This document shows, one piece after another, positions 14,289 to 14,376 of a stretch of 14,376 nucleotides of DNA. The notes below the pieces were generated by a model. That model saw nothing but the letters and a program-made list of their open reading frames with translations, searched no databases and was not told the origin of the DNA. Source of the DNA: an uncultured Parabacteroides sp. (GTDB lineage: Bacteria > Bacteroidota > Bacteroidia > Bacteroidales > Tannerellaceae); the NCBI GenBank assembly GCA_900547435.1, contig URGO01000081.1, forward strand, positions 1 to 14,376, written 5' to 3'. How positions within the stretch are numbered: position 1 is the first letter of the stretch; the number at the start of each line of letters is the position of its first letter. Made by a program: the position numbers and the translations under genes.

Positions 14289-14376
14289 ACAAGAAAAAAC
14301 ATGAAGAATCCAAATAGAAACGCAACGATTCGTTAGCAAACAGGATAAAAACTCATCGGTCGGGGAACGCCGCGCG

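Noticed and set aside
14289..14376. Possible new gene start and a G+C-rich tail at the window edge
   Set aside because: The only short ATG frame closes within about a dozen codons. The last roughly 20 bases are unusually G+C-rich, but too little sequence remains to interpret; it could be the next gene's upstream region or a contig end.

Overview
The window reads as chromosomal DNA of a Bacteroidales bacterium, probably a gut species of the Bacteroides/Parabacteroides kind. The grounds are TAnnTTTG promoter -7 boxes in place of the E. coli -10 type, A-rich translation starts without a strong Shine-Dalgarno, moderate G+C, proteins of Bacteroidetes-type families (PCMD-domain protein, DUF6913-like protein, long acyl-CoA dehydrogenase), and A/T-rich low-complexity repeats of a kind common between genes in this order. 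The genus cannot be fixed from the sequence alone. All recognised genes are on the + strand.

Region 1 (1-2845): the end of an electron-transfer flavoprotein alpha gene and a 568-aa acyl-CoA dehydrogenase form an etf-acd unit. Between them sits a small four-helix-bundle (23S rRNA IVP family) gene enclosed by a roughly 50-nt inverted repeat, so the gene would lie in the loop of a long RNA hairpin within the message. A ferritin gene follows and ends at a strong intrinsic terminator.

Region 2 (2941-10692): a sulfate-activation and sulfonation cluster. cysQ (PAP phosphatase) has its own promoter. A second promoter leads into SLC13-type permease, cysC, cysD, cysN, a PAPS-dependent sulfotransferase and a secreted PCMD-domain protein, with gaps of only 3-18 nt (up to 33 nt before cysN). 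A hairpin terminator closes the unit. The layout implies sulfate uptake, APS, PAPS, sulfonation of a small acceptor, and PAP recycling by CysQ. No PAPS reductase is present here, which points to sulfonation rather than sulfide production. The order resembles the Bacteroides locus whose sulfotransferase has been linked to sterol sulfation. Two genes of this unit are broken as written: cysD has an in-frame TAG inside a cluster of non-consensus codons in its most conserved motif, and the PCMD gene has an in-frame TAG plus a 1-nt deletion. They may be real decay or sequence errors.

Region 3 (10653-14288): a 12-bp motif is repeated four times at exactly 22-bp spacing, with one inverted copy that forms the terminator. 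Then come ligA (NAD-dependent DNA ligase), an ATGA-overlapping DUF6913-like gene and dapA (dihydrodipicolinate synthase) with its own -7 box. I see no gene in the last 88 bases (14289-14376). No gene-free gap exceeds 300 bases, and no tRNA, rRNA, CRISPR array or insertion sequence was seen.
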